The translations under genes and the position numbers were made by a program. A stretch of 64,000 bases of DNA. Source: Cherax quadricarinatus. Taxonomy: Eukaryota > Arthropoda > Malacostraca > Decapoda > Parastacidae. The notes under the pieces were generated by a model, which saw only the letters and a list, made by a program, of their open reading frames with translations, was not told the DNA's origin and did not search any database. Each line of letters starts with the position of its first letter. Position 1 is the stretch's first letter. This document shows positions 34,944 to 47,150 of this stretch, one piece after another. The stretch covers positions 14,345,221 to 14,409,220 of the forward strand of contig NC_091301.1 in assembly GCF_038502225.1 (NCBI RefSeq). The letters are read 5' to 3'.

Positions 34944-35494
34944 AAACGTACACTATATACAAATAACTTCCCTATACAATTCCCTGGATCCATGTAGGTG
35001 TTTTAAGCACTGATTCATTAACCAACCAATTACAAAAACAGCATTTTATGACGAAGGTTTTTAAATAGCGCGAGAAAAAACATGACAAGGGCACATAAAA
35101 GCAAAAGCCGCCTTTCTCAACATGCCACGTCATTCATGACGCCAAACTAACAGCAGCCAATAGCGACAAGAGACTGGTACGTGCCATCACAGAGACAACC
35201 AATCGCATGCTCAGACGCCACAACCAATCATCTTTCCACCCTACGTGAATAAAAATTTCCGAACGCAGTTTGTGACTTGACTGAACCAGTGAACACCGTA
35301 TACTGGACGATAACTGGCAGTGTAGACCTGGCTAAGTGTGAAGCAGACAAGCAGTTAGTAGTGGTATAACTCGTACCGTGCCTTCACCTCTATAACCTCT
35401 GCACTATAATGGCGCAGAGATATCACCACCAAAATGCTGATACTACATGCAACAGTGAAAATGTTAATACTGCGCGTGCGCATGCACGCACGCG

Positions 35495-35496
<2 letters not shown>
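34944..35496. other. gene-free stretch
   Basis: No recognised feature; CATGCACGCACGCGCACG just before the next CA run is alternating purine-pyrimidine. Confidence 0.4.

Positions 35497-35568
<72 letters not shown>
35497..35568. repeat. (CA)n microsatellite
   Basis: About 70 bp of pure CA, directly abutting the truncated 5' end of the next LINE. Confidence 0.97.
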
Positions 35569-35570
<2 letters not shown>

Positions 35571-36862
35571 GGTGGAGCACCTGGAACGGAATAAGATTAT
35601 AAACGATAACCAGCACGGATTCATGGAAGGCAAATCCTGTGTCACAAACCTTCTGGAGTTCTATGACAGTTACAGAAGTGCGACACGAGAGAGAGGGGTG
35701 GGTTGATTGCATTTTCTTGGACTGCAGGAAGGCCTTCGACACAGTTCCTCACAAGAGACTAGTGCAGAAACTAGAGGATCAGGCGCGTATAACAGGAAGG
35801 GCACTGCAATGGATCAGAGAATACCTGCCAGGGAGGCAACAACGAGTACGGGATGAGGTAACACAGTGGGCACCTGTGACGAGCGGGGTCCCACAGGGGT
35901 CAATCCTAGGACCAGTGCTATTTCTGGTATATGTGAATGACATGATGGAAGGGATAGACTCAGAGGTGTCCCTGTTCGCAGATGATGTGAAGTTAATGAG
36001 GAGAATTAAATCAGGTGAGGACCAGGCAGGACTTCAAAGAGACCTGGACAGATTGGACACGTGGTCCAGCAACTGGCTTCTTGAATTCAACCCTGCCAAG
36101 TGCAAAGTCATGAAGATCGGAGAAGGGCAAATAAGACCGCAGAGTATAGACTAGGTGGCCAAGGACTGCAAACCTCGCTCAAGGAGAAAGATCTTGGAGT
36201 GAACATAACATCGAGCATGTCTCCGGAGGCACACAACCAGATAACTGCTGCAGCATACGGGCGCCTGGCAAACCTGAGAATAGCGTTCCGATACCTTAGT
36301 AAGGAATCGTTCAAGACACTGTACACTGTGTACATCAGGCCCATACTGGAGTATGCAGCACCAGTTTGGAACCCACACTTGGTCAAACACGTCAAGAAAT
36401 TAGAGAAAGCGCAAAGGTTTGCAATAAGGCTAGTTCCGGAGCTCAGGGGTATGTCCTAAGAAGAAAGGTTGAGGGAAATCGGACTGACAACATTGGAGGA
36501 CAGGCGGGTCAGGGGAGACATGATAACGACATACAAAATACTGCATGGAACAGATAAGGTAGACAGAGACAGGTTGTTCCAGAGATGGGACACAGAAACA
36601 AGGGGTCACAATTGGAAGCTGAAGACTCAGACGAGTCATAGGGATATTAAGAAGTATTTCTTCAGTCATAGAGTCGTCAGGAAGTGGAATAGCCTAACAA
36701 GTGATGTAGTGGAGGCAGGAATCATACATAGCTTTAAGACGAGGTATGACAAAGCTCTGGAAACAGAGAGAGAGGACCTAGTAGCGATCAGTGAAGAGGC
36801 GGGGCCAGGAGTTGTCTCAACCCCTGCAACCACAATTAGGTGAGTACAATTAGGTGAGGTGA
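35569..36862 (+). pseudogene. CR1-like LINE reverse transcriptase pseudogene (LINE-A2)
   Basis: RT motifs appear in order over three frames: DNQHGFMEGKSC (about 35,608), FLDCRKAFDTVPH (about 35,715), SGVPQGSILGP (about 35,883), FADDVK (about 35,976), EYAAPVWNPH, then RVRGDMITTYKILHG and FFSHRVVRKWNSL. Frameshifts fall near 35,690 and 36,130, and a stop falls near 36,457. The 5' part, including the endonuclease, is replaced by a (CA)n run. The 3' end is CCCCTGCAACCACAATTAGG followed by TGAGTAC repeats and a (CA)n tract. Elements of this 3' motif recur at 16.98, 31.5, 42.6 and 62.0 kb. Confidence 0.85.
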
Positions 36863-36931
36863 GTACACACACACACACACACACAGACACACACAGACAC
36901 ACAGACACACAGACACACACACACACACACA

Positions 36932-36972
<41 letters not shown>
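36863..36972. repeat. (CA)n microsatellite at LINE-A2 3' end
   Basis: CA run with a few CAGA interruptions. It starts within the GTGAGTACAC terminus of LINE-A2. Confidence 0.97.
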
Positions 36973-37779
36973 CCCGATCACCCGGAGCAAAGAAGGGGAA
37001 GAGGGAACAGGAGGGACTACCGAGAGGAAGACATATGGACATCAGATAAAGACCAGGGAGGTAGATGGAGACGCACAAAAAGCAGGGAAAGAGGAAAGGC
37101 CATAATCTCTAGCTGGGAGCACCCACCTGTACACACCAGCACCCCCACCCCCCTCCACACACACAAAACAAGTACGTATAAGACAGCAGACGCTTTTGTT
37201 AAAACTAACAAAAGCAAGATTTTCCGAGTCTTACCAAATGGAGAGGAAGCCAACACATTATTATTATTATTATTATTATTAAAAACACTATACCCTTATG
37301 GATCATATTAGGAGGGGGAAAGGGAAATAAAGGCAGGGGGGAGCGGTGGTGGTGGCTGATCTGATATTCAGAAACTACGTAACAGCAACAATAATGAGTA
37401 ATTTACAGTACAAAATTGAATATGTAAAGAACATTTCATCATTATTGTAACAAGGAAGCGCTAAGCCGCTAGGGGTTATCTAATGCCTAGGGAATGGAAG
37501 GCAATCAGATTGGATCCGTGGAAGGGAGAGGATAATTCCTAGGATGAAGAGCCACTCAAGCATCAAGGGATCTTCCATCAGGGGTCCAAGAGCAACAAAT
37601 CAAGCTTTACAGCTTCATCGGTTAACAAAAATTCTGTCTTAAAGTTTGCTGTTTTATACATGTTTATAACAATGTTATTTTTAAATTACTATAACGAAAA
37701 ATTAAAAAGAAATTTATTTCAATTTTATTTTTTCTTAATCACCTGACGGGATACTTAGACGATCAGATATACACACACT

Positions 37780-37814
<35 letters not shown>

Positions 37815-37863
37815 GCGTTCTACTCTGTAATCTTTCCCTTCCTGTATGTTTTATGTTCACAAA

Positions 37864-37926
<63 letters not shown>

Positions 37927-38194
37927 AGGTGCCACCTCTAGAACTTTACTTGAGACCTACATTCTCAGAGAAGACAATAAACGTACCTCAGGGAAAACTC
38001 AAGGTTCTCTCCGGAGCTGTTTAAATATTTTCTTCTCCTACCATCCCCCATATTTTATATTCTATATGAAATTTATTAATAGACAGAATACAATGACAGA
38101 AAACACAAACATGAATACATTGGTACAATATATCAAAGATTATGAATCTCCACCAGTTCTTCCGAAGCCGGACGCGAGCCCAGTATGCAACATG
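36973..38194. other. gene-free stretch with microsatellites
   Basis: (TTA)n at 37,258-37,281, (AAT)n at 37,782-37,813, (TA)n at 37,867-37,922. 37,445-37,580 (GGAAGCGCTAAGCCGCTAGG onward) resembles the head of the SINE-like repeat at 63.7-63.9 kb in the opposite orientation. Confidence 0.55.
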
Positions 38195-39023
38195 TATTTC
38201 CCCCGATGGAAATAAATGGTATAAAATACCGACACAATGGAAATATAAACACATATGCAGTATAATGTGATCCTTTATTGACTACGTTTCGCCCACACAG
38301 TGGGCTTTTTCAAGTCACAAACAGAACTACCTGGGGTGAAAGGAACGCGAGTATTTATAGTCAGGTTCAGAATGCTGAGGTCAGGTGGAGAATGCTGCAT
38401 CTGATGATGTACCAAGTGGGGTTATAGAGTCTAAAAACTTGGGTAGCTTGGAAAGGAGATTGGATAAGTTTGTGAGCAGACCTTCTACAGTGTTCTTATG
38501 TGGGATAGCGATGAAGAAGTTTCTTGGCAAGTGGTTCAGCTATGTTATAGAAGCCACTATTCTGGTTGAAGTTGTCGGATATAGAAATAAGTGATGATTC
38601 CAGGATTCTTCGGTATTGAGTGTTGTCTTCTGTGGCGATAAGTCTTGAGTTTCTGTAGTTTATCAAGTGGTTGTGTGAATTACGGTGTTGTACGCAGGCA
38701 TTCCTTGTGTCGTCAGACCTGCTTGCATATTGGTGTTCTGAAATGCGTGTTTGGAGGTCCCTTGATGTTTCGCCCACGTATAACTTGTTGCAGTCATTAC
38801 AAGGGATTATGTATACCCCTGCAGAGGGTGGAAGCTTGTCCTGTCTATCACTGGTAATGTCCTTGATGGTCGTGGTTGTGGAGGTATTGGAAAAGAAACC
38901 TGGGGTGAACGTTCGTTCGTTCACCCCAGGTAGTTCTGTTTGTGACTTGAAAAAGCCCACTGTGTGGGCGAAACGTAGTCAATAAAGGATCACATTATAC
39001 TGCATATGTGTTTATATTTCCAT
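38195..39023 (-). mobile_element. Penelope-like retroelement fragment with inverted terminal arms
   Basis: Two 104-bp arms, 38,237-38,340 and 38,920-39,023, are near-perfect reverse complements. Each contains GGGCGAAACGTAGTC next to a GCCCAC/GTGGGC stem. Between them on the minus strand lies the C-terminal endonuclease frame. A plus-strand stretch at about 38,400-38,490 reads like a CR1 3' tail (SGVIESKNLGSLERRLDKF), possibly a nested remnant. The reverse transcriptase of the element is missing. The outer left sequence GTCGGTATTTTATACCATTT (minus strand) is shared with the hairpin at 57.0 kb. Confidence 0.8.
38496..38960 (-). CDS. GIY-YIG endonuclease domain of a Penelope-like element (partial)
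   Basis: A 154-codon minus-strand frame contains GVYIIPCNDCNKLYVGETSR at about residues 48-67, then DLQTRISEH. This matches the GIY-YIG nuclease core (here G-V-Y and Y-V-G, with Arg and Glu/His nearby). In Penelope-like elements this domain sits at the C-terminus and nicks target DNA for priming. The upstream reverse transcriptase that would complete the protein is absent and the first codons run into the inverted arm, so this is a truncated remnant. The stop codon at 38,496 looks natural, after KKLLHRYPT. Confidence 0.82.
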   Translation of the reverse strand: MGFFKSQTELPGVNERTFTPGFFSNTSTTTTIKDITSDRQDKLPPSAGVYIIPCNDCNKLYVGETSRDLQTRISEHQYASRSDDTRNACVQHRNSHNHLINYRNSRLIATEDNTQYRRILESSLISISDNFNQNSGFYNIAEPLAKKLLHRYPT

Positions 39024-39026
39024 GTA

Positions 39027-40503
39027 TTTCCCCTCTGGATGTCCACGCTGAGGCGCTGGAACATGAAAGTGGCTGCCCTTGGGTCCCTGGTGGTGTCGAC
39101 GAGTCTGGAACCCAGTTCTTTAAGAAAACGTGTGGCATTTTTTCCCCATGATCCCAAGATCTCTGATCCCACTGGGACAAATTAATACTGCTGGCTTATG
39201 TCCCAGTACCTGCCGATCTTGTACTCCTCCCTGTGATCAGCAGCTCCTCCCTATCGCCCGATACCGTGATGGCTATAGGTGTCAACCAGCGTCGACACAC
39301 AGGTATAGTCCCATGCTAAGAACTTGCCATTCTTCCAAGGACAGATGGTGATCCTGTCAGGGTGGTTTGCTGGGTTGTGGGTATTGTTGGCTGCTAGTGA
39401 TCGGGGCTCTCTGTCGGCTGGGCATCCAGCTGTGGCAAAGGTTCTCTTTGTGATGTTGACTTCACTGTGTCTTGCATGCCAGCCCTTGGTTTTGGAACAG
39501 TTAAGACCATGCATACCATATTGGTCGGCTTGCGCATCGCCACAAATACACGTATATTCCGTGTGAATTGGGGTAGCAAGGCACAGAGCCATTGCAATAC
39601 GGAGGGTCTTTGGGTCGAGGTGTGTTCCCATTACCGAAATGAGAATAGTTTGGAAGAAGTCCCCAGAGTGATGTGCATTCACAGCTTGGAGATAGGCAGT
39701 CTCCCTGTCTGATGTTACAACCCTAATCATGTTGGCAAGCATTTTTTTAGCGATGGGGCCATCCCAACTTGAGTGTTTGTAGACCAGTGTCGCACTAGGT
39801 TTTGGTGCTGGAGCAGTAAGTCTCCCAATCAGTGATGGCACTGGCGTAGCCAGGGTCCTGTATTCCTGCTGAGTCACTGAGGTTGTCCAGAAAAGTTTGT
39901 TTTATTAACTCATTTGATGCTATGGAAGAGGATAGGAAAGCTGGTAGGGCAATCTGTGTACTCCCAGCCCTCCAAGCCTGACTGGAAATGAGGCTTGTAA
40001 CCACTGTCCATCTTCAAGGGAAAGATTCAATACACTCTCTAGCATAATCTTAAAGAGGAAGTCATATTCTTTGAGTTTCGGAGTGCTAAAGGCTGGGGAG
40101 CATCTCAGGAAGTAGGTAAGTTTTGGGATTGACAGGCACCTGGTGTGTAGGTAGAAGGCATCGTGTGTATCGATGTCTTTCATCCTGCTTTCCATCGTCC
40201 TGAGGTCTGAGACTTTTTTTTTTTCTAGGATCAGATCGATGACATTGGACCCAAGAGGAGCACCAAGGAGAGTGCTGTTGGCTGGATCAATGGCTCGTGC
40301 TCCTGGTAAAACAACACTAATGTTCTGGATCATCTGTCGATTGGTAGGGCTTAAACATAGGCCTAGGCTCTCTCTCCCATGTCTTTAATTTTTCTGATGT
40401 CCTCTAGGAGAGATTCTGTAATGCCAGCTAGGGTACCATCATCCAAGAACCAGATATTGAGCTTACTGGAGAGCGCTTCTGTGACTTCCTTGAGGACTGG
40501 TAG
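39027..40503 (-). pseudogene. LINE-C copy 2: RT plus restriction-like endonuclease, decayed
   Basis: Reading on the minus strand from 40,503: LPVLKEVTEAL, WFLDDGTLAG (catalytic pair), a stop near 40,385, then LLGAPLGSNVID, CLSIPKLTYFLRC, LNLSLEDGQW, SSWDGPIAKKM, CICGDAQADQYGMHGLNC, ARHSEVN, NHPDRI and WDYT, and finally ETLGSWGK-like and QRLSVDIQRGN. Order and motifs match the 12.7-14.6-kb copy. The PD...D pair is kept but PDG is PDR. At least three frameshifts or stops are present. The 3' end is cut at 39,026 by the Penelope arm, and the 5' end is broken at about 40,500. Confidence 0.82.
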
Positions 40504-40548
40504 CGTATAACCCTCCAGGGAACAACACAAAACCAAGAGAGGAGTGTC
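40496..40548. repeat. 50-bp direct repeat, copy 1
   Basis: ACTGGTAGCGTATAACCCTC and the following 32 bases recur at 41,221-41,271 with about three differences. The segment reads as LINE-C coding text on the minus strand, so it is a duplicated piece of that element flanking the MITE and its (TA)n tract. Confidence 0.8.
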
Positions 40549-40905
40549 GAATAGTTAAACTTGCGATTCTGGCTTATATAGCAATGCTCTTCTTGCCGAA
40601 TAAGGCAGGCGAAAATTTGTATATGCAATAATTTCACAAAAATCATTCTGAACCTAATGAAAAAAAATATATTTCACTGTGTTTCTTTGTTTATTACTAA
40701 ATTATTGTAAACTTACCTAAAATATATGTAGTTGGATTAGGCTAGGTTAGGTAAGTTTTCTAAGGTGCTTTTGGTACAAAATTATTAATTTTTACATTAA
40801 CACAAATTAAAAAAAATATGTCTTTAAACGTATAAGAGAAAATTTTAGAAAGGACTTAATTCTAAATGAGTACTTGCTAATTGACCAGTTTTTCCTATTC
40901 GGCAC

Positions 40906-40908
<3 letters not shown>
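40546..40908 (+). mobile_element. MITE-D copy 1 (degenerate)
   Basis: Matches the copy at 55.95-56.34 kb: CTTGCGATTCTGGC, then TCATTCTGAACCTAATGAAA, TTAGGTAAGTTTTCTAAG and CTTGCTAATTGACCAGTTTT, ending TATTCGGCACAAT. The left inverted end is damaged. It is followed directly by (TA)n. Confidence 0.8.
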
Positions 40909-41060
<152 letters not shown>

Positions 41061-41220
41061 CAGCTGAATGTAATTTTGCACTACTTCAAGGTATTCTCAA
41101 AGCAGCAGTACGTTCTCTTTTGTTCTGTTGCAGCAGCGTTTGGAAATATCTAATTATTACACTCGCTTTTACTTTTTAAATGCTACATCCCAGGGTACCG
41201 ACAACACTGGCCAAACGAAT

Positions 41221-41271
41221 ACTGGTAGCGTATAACTCTCCAGGGAACAACACAAAACCAAGAGAAGAGTG
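41221..41271. repeat. 50-bp direct repeat, copy 2
   Basis: Second copy of 40,496-40,548 (ACTGGTAGCGTATAACTCTC). Confidence 0.8.
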
Positions 41272-42180
41272 TGAAGAGAACTGGGAGATGACACATATTA
41301 GAAATAACAGTACAAAAAACATTGATATCTAAAGCAAAATTATTACTTCTATGAGACTTTAATGATAGAATAAAGTGACTAGAGGAACTGCAACTGACAA
41401 GGGACTGCGTAATACATACGGACAGCAATGAAGAATTTCACAAATTAACATATAAAGAAAACTGAGCAAGGAAAGGATGAACCAGTAAGACTGTACCTTC
41501 TTTTCATACTGAATGAGATCGAATTTGAACAAATCGACTATGGAGTGCCATTAGGGTGGTCAATGACAACACATTACTAAAGGAGGTAAAATGGAAGTAA
41601 AATTTATGAAGTATGAAAAATTAGGAGGGTCCATTGTTTAAGAATGTTTCCCGTGATATATGGTTAATGTCTGCCTCGCTCAGTCATATTCACCCTTAGG
41701 TTCTTTTTTTTTCCCTGATTAATGTTTAAAGTTGAAATCCTCGTATTCTCTGATCTGTTTTGGGTCCCCCCGACCCTCTTTTATTTTCACCACAGTTTAC
41801 TTATTGGGATTAGACTTAGCTGGACATTAAGCAGACGATTATATAGCATGTCCAAATCTTCCAGTATTGTTTATAACTTACCTACAGTTACTTCCGGAGG
41901 TTACCGCCCCCGCGACCCGGTCCCAGACCAGGCTTCCTGGGGCTAGCAAACCAAGGAACTTCCATTTTATAGGATCAATCATAGATCATGCAGCAGCAGC
42001 AGCCTGGATCCTACAAGTGACTACGCACACACACACAAGGAAACAGGTCTAGAAGTTTACAACTCTTCATTTGGGTTAGTCACTCCTCTAAGATATTTTA
42101 GTGTGAATATTATGGTGATGACCTTCAAATATTTTCCGCAAGGCCATTATCACCCTTCCATCACTCCCTTGCTGTTTCAT
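41272..42180. other. gene-free stretch
   Basis: No coding feature. 41,880-41,950 holds a solo LINE-B tail motif in minus orientation (GGTTACCGCCCCCGCGACCC). Confidence 0.5.
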
Positions 42181-42330
42181 CAACCACCTTGCCCACTCAC
42201 CTTCACTCACACCACCTTCACCCACTCACCTTCAATCACACCACCTTCACCCACTCACCCTCACTCACACCTCCCACACAACACCTTCACCCACTCACCT
42301 TCATTCACACCACCTTCACCAAAATTTACC
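42181..42330. repeat. CACCTTCACCCACTC tandem repeat
   Basis: Degenerate units around ACCACCTTCACCCACTCACC. The same text in the same orientation resumes at 55,601-55,667, just beyond the right end of the giant palindrome. Confidence 0.8.
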
Positions 42331-42637
42331 TCACATTTCCCTATATACCAGCTTCACCTCCGCTACCACAGCCTACCGTCACGTGGGAAACCTTCAGTGA
42401 ATGTCCTACATAATCCTATCTCCACCTCCACAACACAGAACACCCATCACCCCTACCAACAACACCACCACCAAGACCCAGCACCACCACAGCCTGCTTG
42501 TGAAACACACGCACCCAGTAAACATACACCAGCAATTCTATCAGCGCAAATGAAAAGGTATAGTTTACACCTGATTCCAACCTCACCCTGTATGTGTGTG
42601 TACTCACCTAGTTGAGGTTGCGGGGTCGAGTCCGAGC

Positions 42638-42742
<105 letters not shown>

Positions 42743-42753
42743 TAGTCAAAAAA

Positions 42754-42839
42754 GCGGCAGAGCGCACCCTTCCGGAAAAAGGCATGCGGCAGAGCGCACC
42801 CTTCCGGTTTTAGGGGTGCGGCAGAGCGCACCCTTCCGG
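42754..42839. repeat. three 22-bp subterminal repeats, left arm
   Basis: Identical 22-bp units at 42,754-42,775, 42,786-42,807 and 42,818-42,839, each beginning GCGGCAGAGCGCACCCTTCC and ending GG, spaced by 10 bp. The equal 32-bp period (about three helical turns) recalls protein-binding arrays near transposon ends. Confidence 0.95.
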
Positions 42840-42969
42840 TCTAGGACCAGCGGCTGGAGGGTCACCTTTTCACACCTAGGTGTTACTTCCGGTTTTGACC
42901 ATGACCTCGCCCTCGAGACTACCTCACACTTGACCCCCCAACCAATACCCCCACCCACGACCCCCCACC

Positions 42970-43100
42970 CCTGCGCGACCCCAGTCGCGCCGCGCGCCCG
43001 CGCGCCCGCCCGCGCGCCCGCCCGCGCGCCCGCCCGTCGCGCCGCGCGCCCGCCCGCGCGCCCGCCCGCGCCCTTCGCGACCCCCGCCCGCGCCTTCTGC
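42970..43100. repeat. GCGCGCCC-rich tract, left arm
   Basis: Almost pure G+C sequence built from CGCGCGCCCGCC units. This is where the two arms differ most: unit order is changed, and a GTCGCGCCGC insert-like variant is found only here. Confidence 0.9.
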
Positions 43101-43194
43101 TGCGCCTTCTGCAGCGTCGTCCGGATCGCCCCCACGCCCCGATTTTTTTTCCGATTTTTTTCGAATTTTTTTTGAATTTCATTTTCTTGTGCTC

Positions 43195-43900
43195 TCCATC
43201 TCCTCGGATCAAGTTTTTAAGGTTCCCCCTCTCACTTTCACCCCCATCCCAAAATTTCTCAATATTACCAAGTTTTTGCATTCCCCCCCCTATGGGGGTT
43301 TCGAAAGTCTCCATCTCCTCAGATCAAATTTTTAAGGTTCCCCCTCCCACTTTCACCCCCCAATCCCAAAAATTTCTCGATAATACAAGTTTTGGATTCC
43401 CCCCTATGGGGGTTTTGAATTTCTTATGATCACCTTGGATCAAATTTTTGGATTACCCCTCCCACTTTCACCCACCCCCCACCTCAAATTTTTCTCGATA
43501 ATACAAGTTTTAGATTCCCCCCTATGGGGTTTTCGAAATTCTCCAATTCCTCGGATCAAGTTTTTTGGGTACCCCTCCTTTCACCCCCCATCCCCAAATT
43601 TTCTCGATAATACAAGTTTTGGATACTCCCCCTATGGGGTTCTCAATATCAAAGTCTCCACTTCCTCGGATCCCCCTCCCACTTTCACTCCCACCTCAAA
43701 TTTCTCGACAATACCAAGACTCCATCTCCTCGGATCAAATTTTTTGGATCCCCCCTATGGATTTTCGAAATTCTCCATCTCCTTGGATCAAATTTTTGGA
43801 TTACCCCTCTCACTTTCACTCCCACCCCAAAATTTCTCGATAATACCAAGACTCCATCTCCTTGGATCAAGGTTTTTGGATTCCCCCCTCTGGGGGTAAG
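43195..43900. repeat. degenerate tandem block of about 110 bp, left arm
   Basis: About eight diverged units with the phrases CTCCATCTCCTCGGATCAAA, CCCACTTTCACCCCCA, TTTCTCGATAATACAAG and CCCCCCTATGGGG. Unit length shortens to 50-75 bp toward 43,900. Confidence 0.9.
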
Positions 43901-43953
43901 CATTCAAATGAACTCCTCCTATGGGGCATGCTTACTACAGGTCTAATGAAGGG

Positions 43954-44030
43954 TGTTTACTCGGCGGTCAGTGACGTCATTATTCCTCTCATTAATGTGT
44001 TTACTCGACGGTCAGTGACGTCACGTGATG
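43954..44030. repeat. duplicated box with TGACGTCA, left arm
   Basis: GTTTACTCGGCGGTCAGTGA and GTTTACTCGACGGTCAGTGA lead two copies, each holding a perfect TGACGTCA (43,972-43,979 and 44,016-44,023). A third TGACGTCA lies at 48,536-48,543. Mirror copies are in the right arm. Confidence 0.85.
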
Positions 44031-44127
44031 ACCGCGCACACAGGTTGAATCTTGTCTACCCTTTTTACCCACCCTCCCAAACCCTCACACTCCAACCAAC
44101 ACCTCACAATTTTCACTCATAACCCCC

Positions 44128-44195
44128 AATTTTTCTCGTTTTAACCCTTTTAGTTCATTAAAGTTAATAAGGGGACACATGCATCAGAAAGTCAC
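44128..44195. repeat. conserved 65-bp box, first of three in the left arm
   Basis: Begins TTTTTCTCGTTTTAACCCTT, continues TTAGTTCATTAAAGTTAATA and AGGGGACACA, then CATCAGAAAGTCAC. Copies follow at 45,416-45,486 and 46,568-46,639. CCCTTTTAG and TAATAAGGGG can pair imperfectly. Confidence 0.85.
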
Positions 44196-44269
44196 CACAT
44201 CGCTTACATCCACTTTCGTTAAATTCACTACTCACAATTTTACATATTACGAAGTTAATACGCACTTTT

Positions 44270-46480
44270 ACTTTGAACATCTTCAAAACACTCATAAATC
44301 ATTTGAATACTCACAAAAAAAAATACCTTTATACACTTCCAAACAACATTGAAATACTCCAAAAACATCATTCGAACACCCCCAAATCACCTCTGAATAC
44401 TCCCAGAACACATTCATAAGTACTCTTGCACATCATTTGAACACCTTCAAAAGTACTCTTGCACATCATTTGTACACCTTCAAAACACCCTTGAACACCT
44501 TCAAAACACCTTTGATCACCTTCAAAGCACTCTTGAACACCCTCAAAAACACCTTTTGAATAACCTCAAAACACCTTTGAATAACCTCAAAACACCTTTG
44601 AACACCTTCAAAACACCCTTGAACACCTTCAAAACACCTTTGAATAACCTCAAAACACCTTTGAACACCTTCAAAACACCCTTGAACACCTTCAAAACAC
44701 CCTTGAACACCTTCAAAAAACATTTGAACACACTCAAAAGTACTCTTGCACATCATTTGTACACCTTCAAAACACCCTTGAACACCCTTGATCACCTTCA
44801 AAAAAACAACATTTCCAAAAACACTATTTGAGTACTCCCAATTACACCACTGATTACTACTAAAACACCGCTGAATTCAATCAAAACACCCTTCAACACC
44901 TTCAAACACCCTTGAACACCTTCAAAACACTCTTGAACACCTTCAAAAACACCTTTGAACATTTCCAAAACACAATTTGAGTACTCCCAATTACACCACT
45001 GAATACTACTAAAACACCGCTGAATTCAATCAAAACACCCTTCAACACCTTCAAACACCCTTGAACACCTTCAAAACACTCTTGAACACCTTCAAAAACA
45101 CCTTTGAACATTTCCAATCAACACTGAAACACTTCCAAAAAAAACACAATTTGAGTACTCCCAATGACACCACTGAATACTACTAAAACACCGCTGAATT
45201 CAATCAAAACACCCTTCAACACCTTCAAAACACCTTTGAACACCTTCAAAACACCTTCAAAAACACCTTTGAACATTTCCAATCAACACTGAAACACTTC
45301 CAAAAAAAAAAAAAACACAATTTGAGTACTCCCAAATAAGATTTGTCATCTCTAATTTATCTGCACTTACACATTTCATTAAATTACAACTCATCCCTCA
45401 GTCTCCAGACTAGGCATTTTCTCGTTTTTACCCTTTTAGTTCATTAAAGTTATTAAGGGGACACAATACATCAGAAAAAAAGTCACAAAAACTAACTCAA
45501 TCACTTTACTTTGAACACCCCCAAAAACACTCTCATAATCATTTGAATACTCACATAAACACCCTTCAACACCTTCAAAACACCTTTGAACACATTCAAA
45601 ACACTCTCATAATCATTTGAACACACTCAAAACACCTTTGAATAACCTCAAAACACCTTTGAACACCTTCAAAACACCTTTGAACACTTCCAAAAAAAAC
45701 ACAATTTGAGTACTCCCAATTACACCACTGAATACTACTAAAACACCGCTGAATTCAATCAAAACACCCTTCAACACCTTCAAAACACCTTTGAACACCT
45801 TCAAAACACTCTTGAACACTTTTCAAAAACACCTTTGAACATTTCCAATCAACACTGAAACACTTCCAAAAAACACAATTTGAGTACTCCCAATTACACC
45901 ACTGATTACTACTAAAACACCGCTGAATTCAATCAAAACACCCTTCAACACCTTCAAACACCCTTGAACACACTCAAAACACCCTTCAACACCTTCAAAA
46001 CACCTTTGAACACCTTCAAAACACCTTTGAACACCTTTGAACATTTCCAAACAACACTGAAACACTTCCAAAAACACCATTTGAGTACTCCCAAATACAC
46101 CACTGAATACTAAAACACCACTGAATACACTCAAAACACCCTTCAACACCTTCAAAACACCTTTGAACACCTTCAAAACACCTTTGAACACATTCAAAAC
46201 ACTCTCATAATCATTTGAACACACTCAAAACACCTTTGAATAACCTCAAAACACCTTCGAACACCTTCAAAACACCCTTGAACACCCTTGATCACCTTCA
46301 AAAAACAACATTTGAACACACTCAAAACACCTTTGAACACCTTTGAACATTTCCAAACAACACTGAAACACTTCCAAAAACACCATTTGAGTACTCCCAA
46401 ATACACCACTGAATACTAAAACACCACTGAATACACTCAAAACACCACCAAAATCACCATAAACTAAGATCAACACCCAC
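44270..46480. repeat. CACCTTCAAAACACC minisatellite, left arm
   Basis: Hundreds of bases of short units such as CACCTTCAAAACACCTTTGA and GAACACCTTC, interleaved with longer repeats containing CAATTTGAGTACTCCCAATT and ACACCGCTGAATTCAATC. The plus strand is nearly free of G. Confidence 0.92.
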
Positions 46481-46757
46481 ACCCCACAACACCCACAACC
46501 CTCAACACCCACAATTTTTTCTCGTTTTATCTAATTTCATCAGAAAGTCACAACACCCACACCCCCCATTTTTTTCTCGTTTTAACCCTTTTAGTTCATT
46601 AAAGTTAATAAGGGGCCACACTACATCAGAAAAAGTCACAAAAACAACCCACTTATAACGTCTTTTCGGTATCTCTAGTTCGACAACAACACCCACATCC
46701 CACATCACCCACATCCCACATCCCCCACACACACACACACAGACACACACACACACT

Positions 46758-47150
46758 TCCCTAACCTAGCCTAACCTAACCTAACTTATCCTAACATAAC
46801 CTAACCTAACCTAACCTAACCTAACCTAACCTAACTTATCCTAACCTAGCCTAACCTAACCTAACCTTACCTAAATTATCCTAACCTAACCTAACCTAGC
46901 CTAACCTAACCTAACCTAACTTAACCTAACCTAACCTAACCTAACCGAACCTACCCTAACCTAACCTTACCTAACCTAACCTAGCCTAACCTAACCTAAC
47001 CTAACTTAACCTAACCCAACCTAACCTAACCTAACCTAGCCTAACCTAACTTAACCTAACCTAACCTAACCTACCCTAACCTAACCTAACCTAACCTATC
47101 TTAACCTTACCTAACCTAACCTAGCCGAACCTATCCTAACCTAACCTAAA
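46758..47150. repeat. degenerate CCTAA (TTAGG) array 1, left arm
   Basis: About 75 CCTAA-type pentamers with substitutions (CCTAG, CCTTA, CCGAA, TTATC). C-rich strand is on the plus strand. Confidence 0.95.

Noticed and set aside
44466..46409. Frames with repeated FKGVLKVFKGV or FEGVQ units
   Set aside because: Translation of the GGTGTTTTGAAGGTGTTCAA minisatellite. Several frames are open at once.
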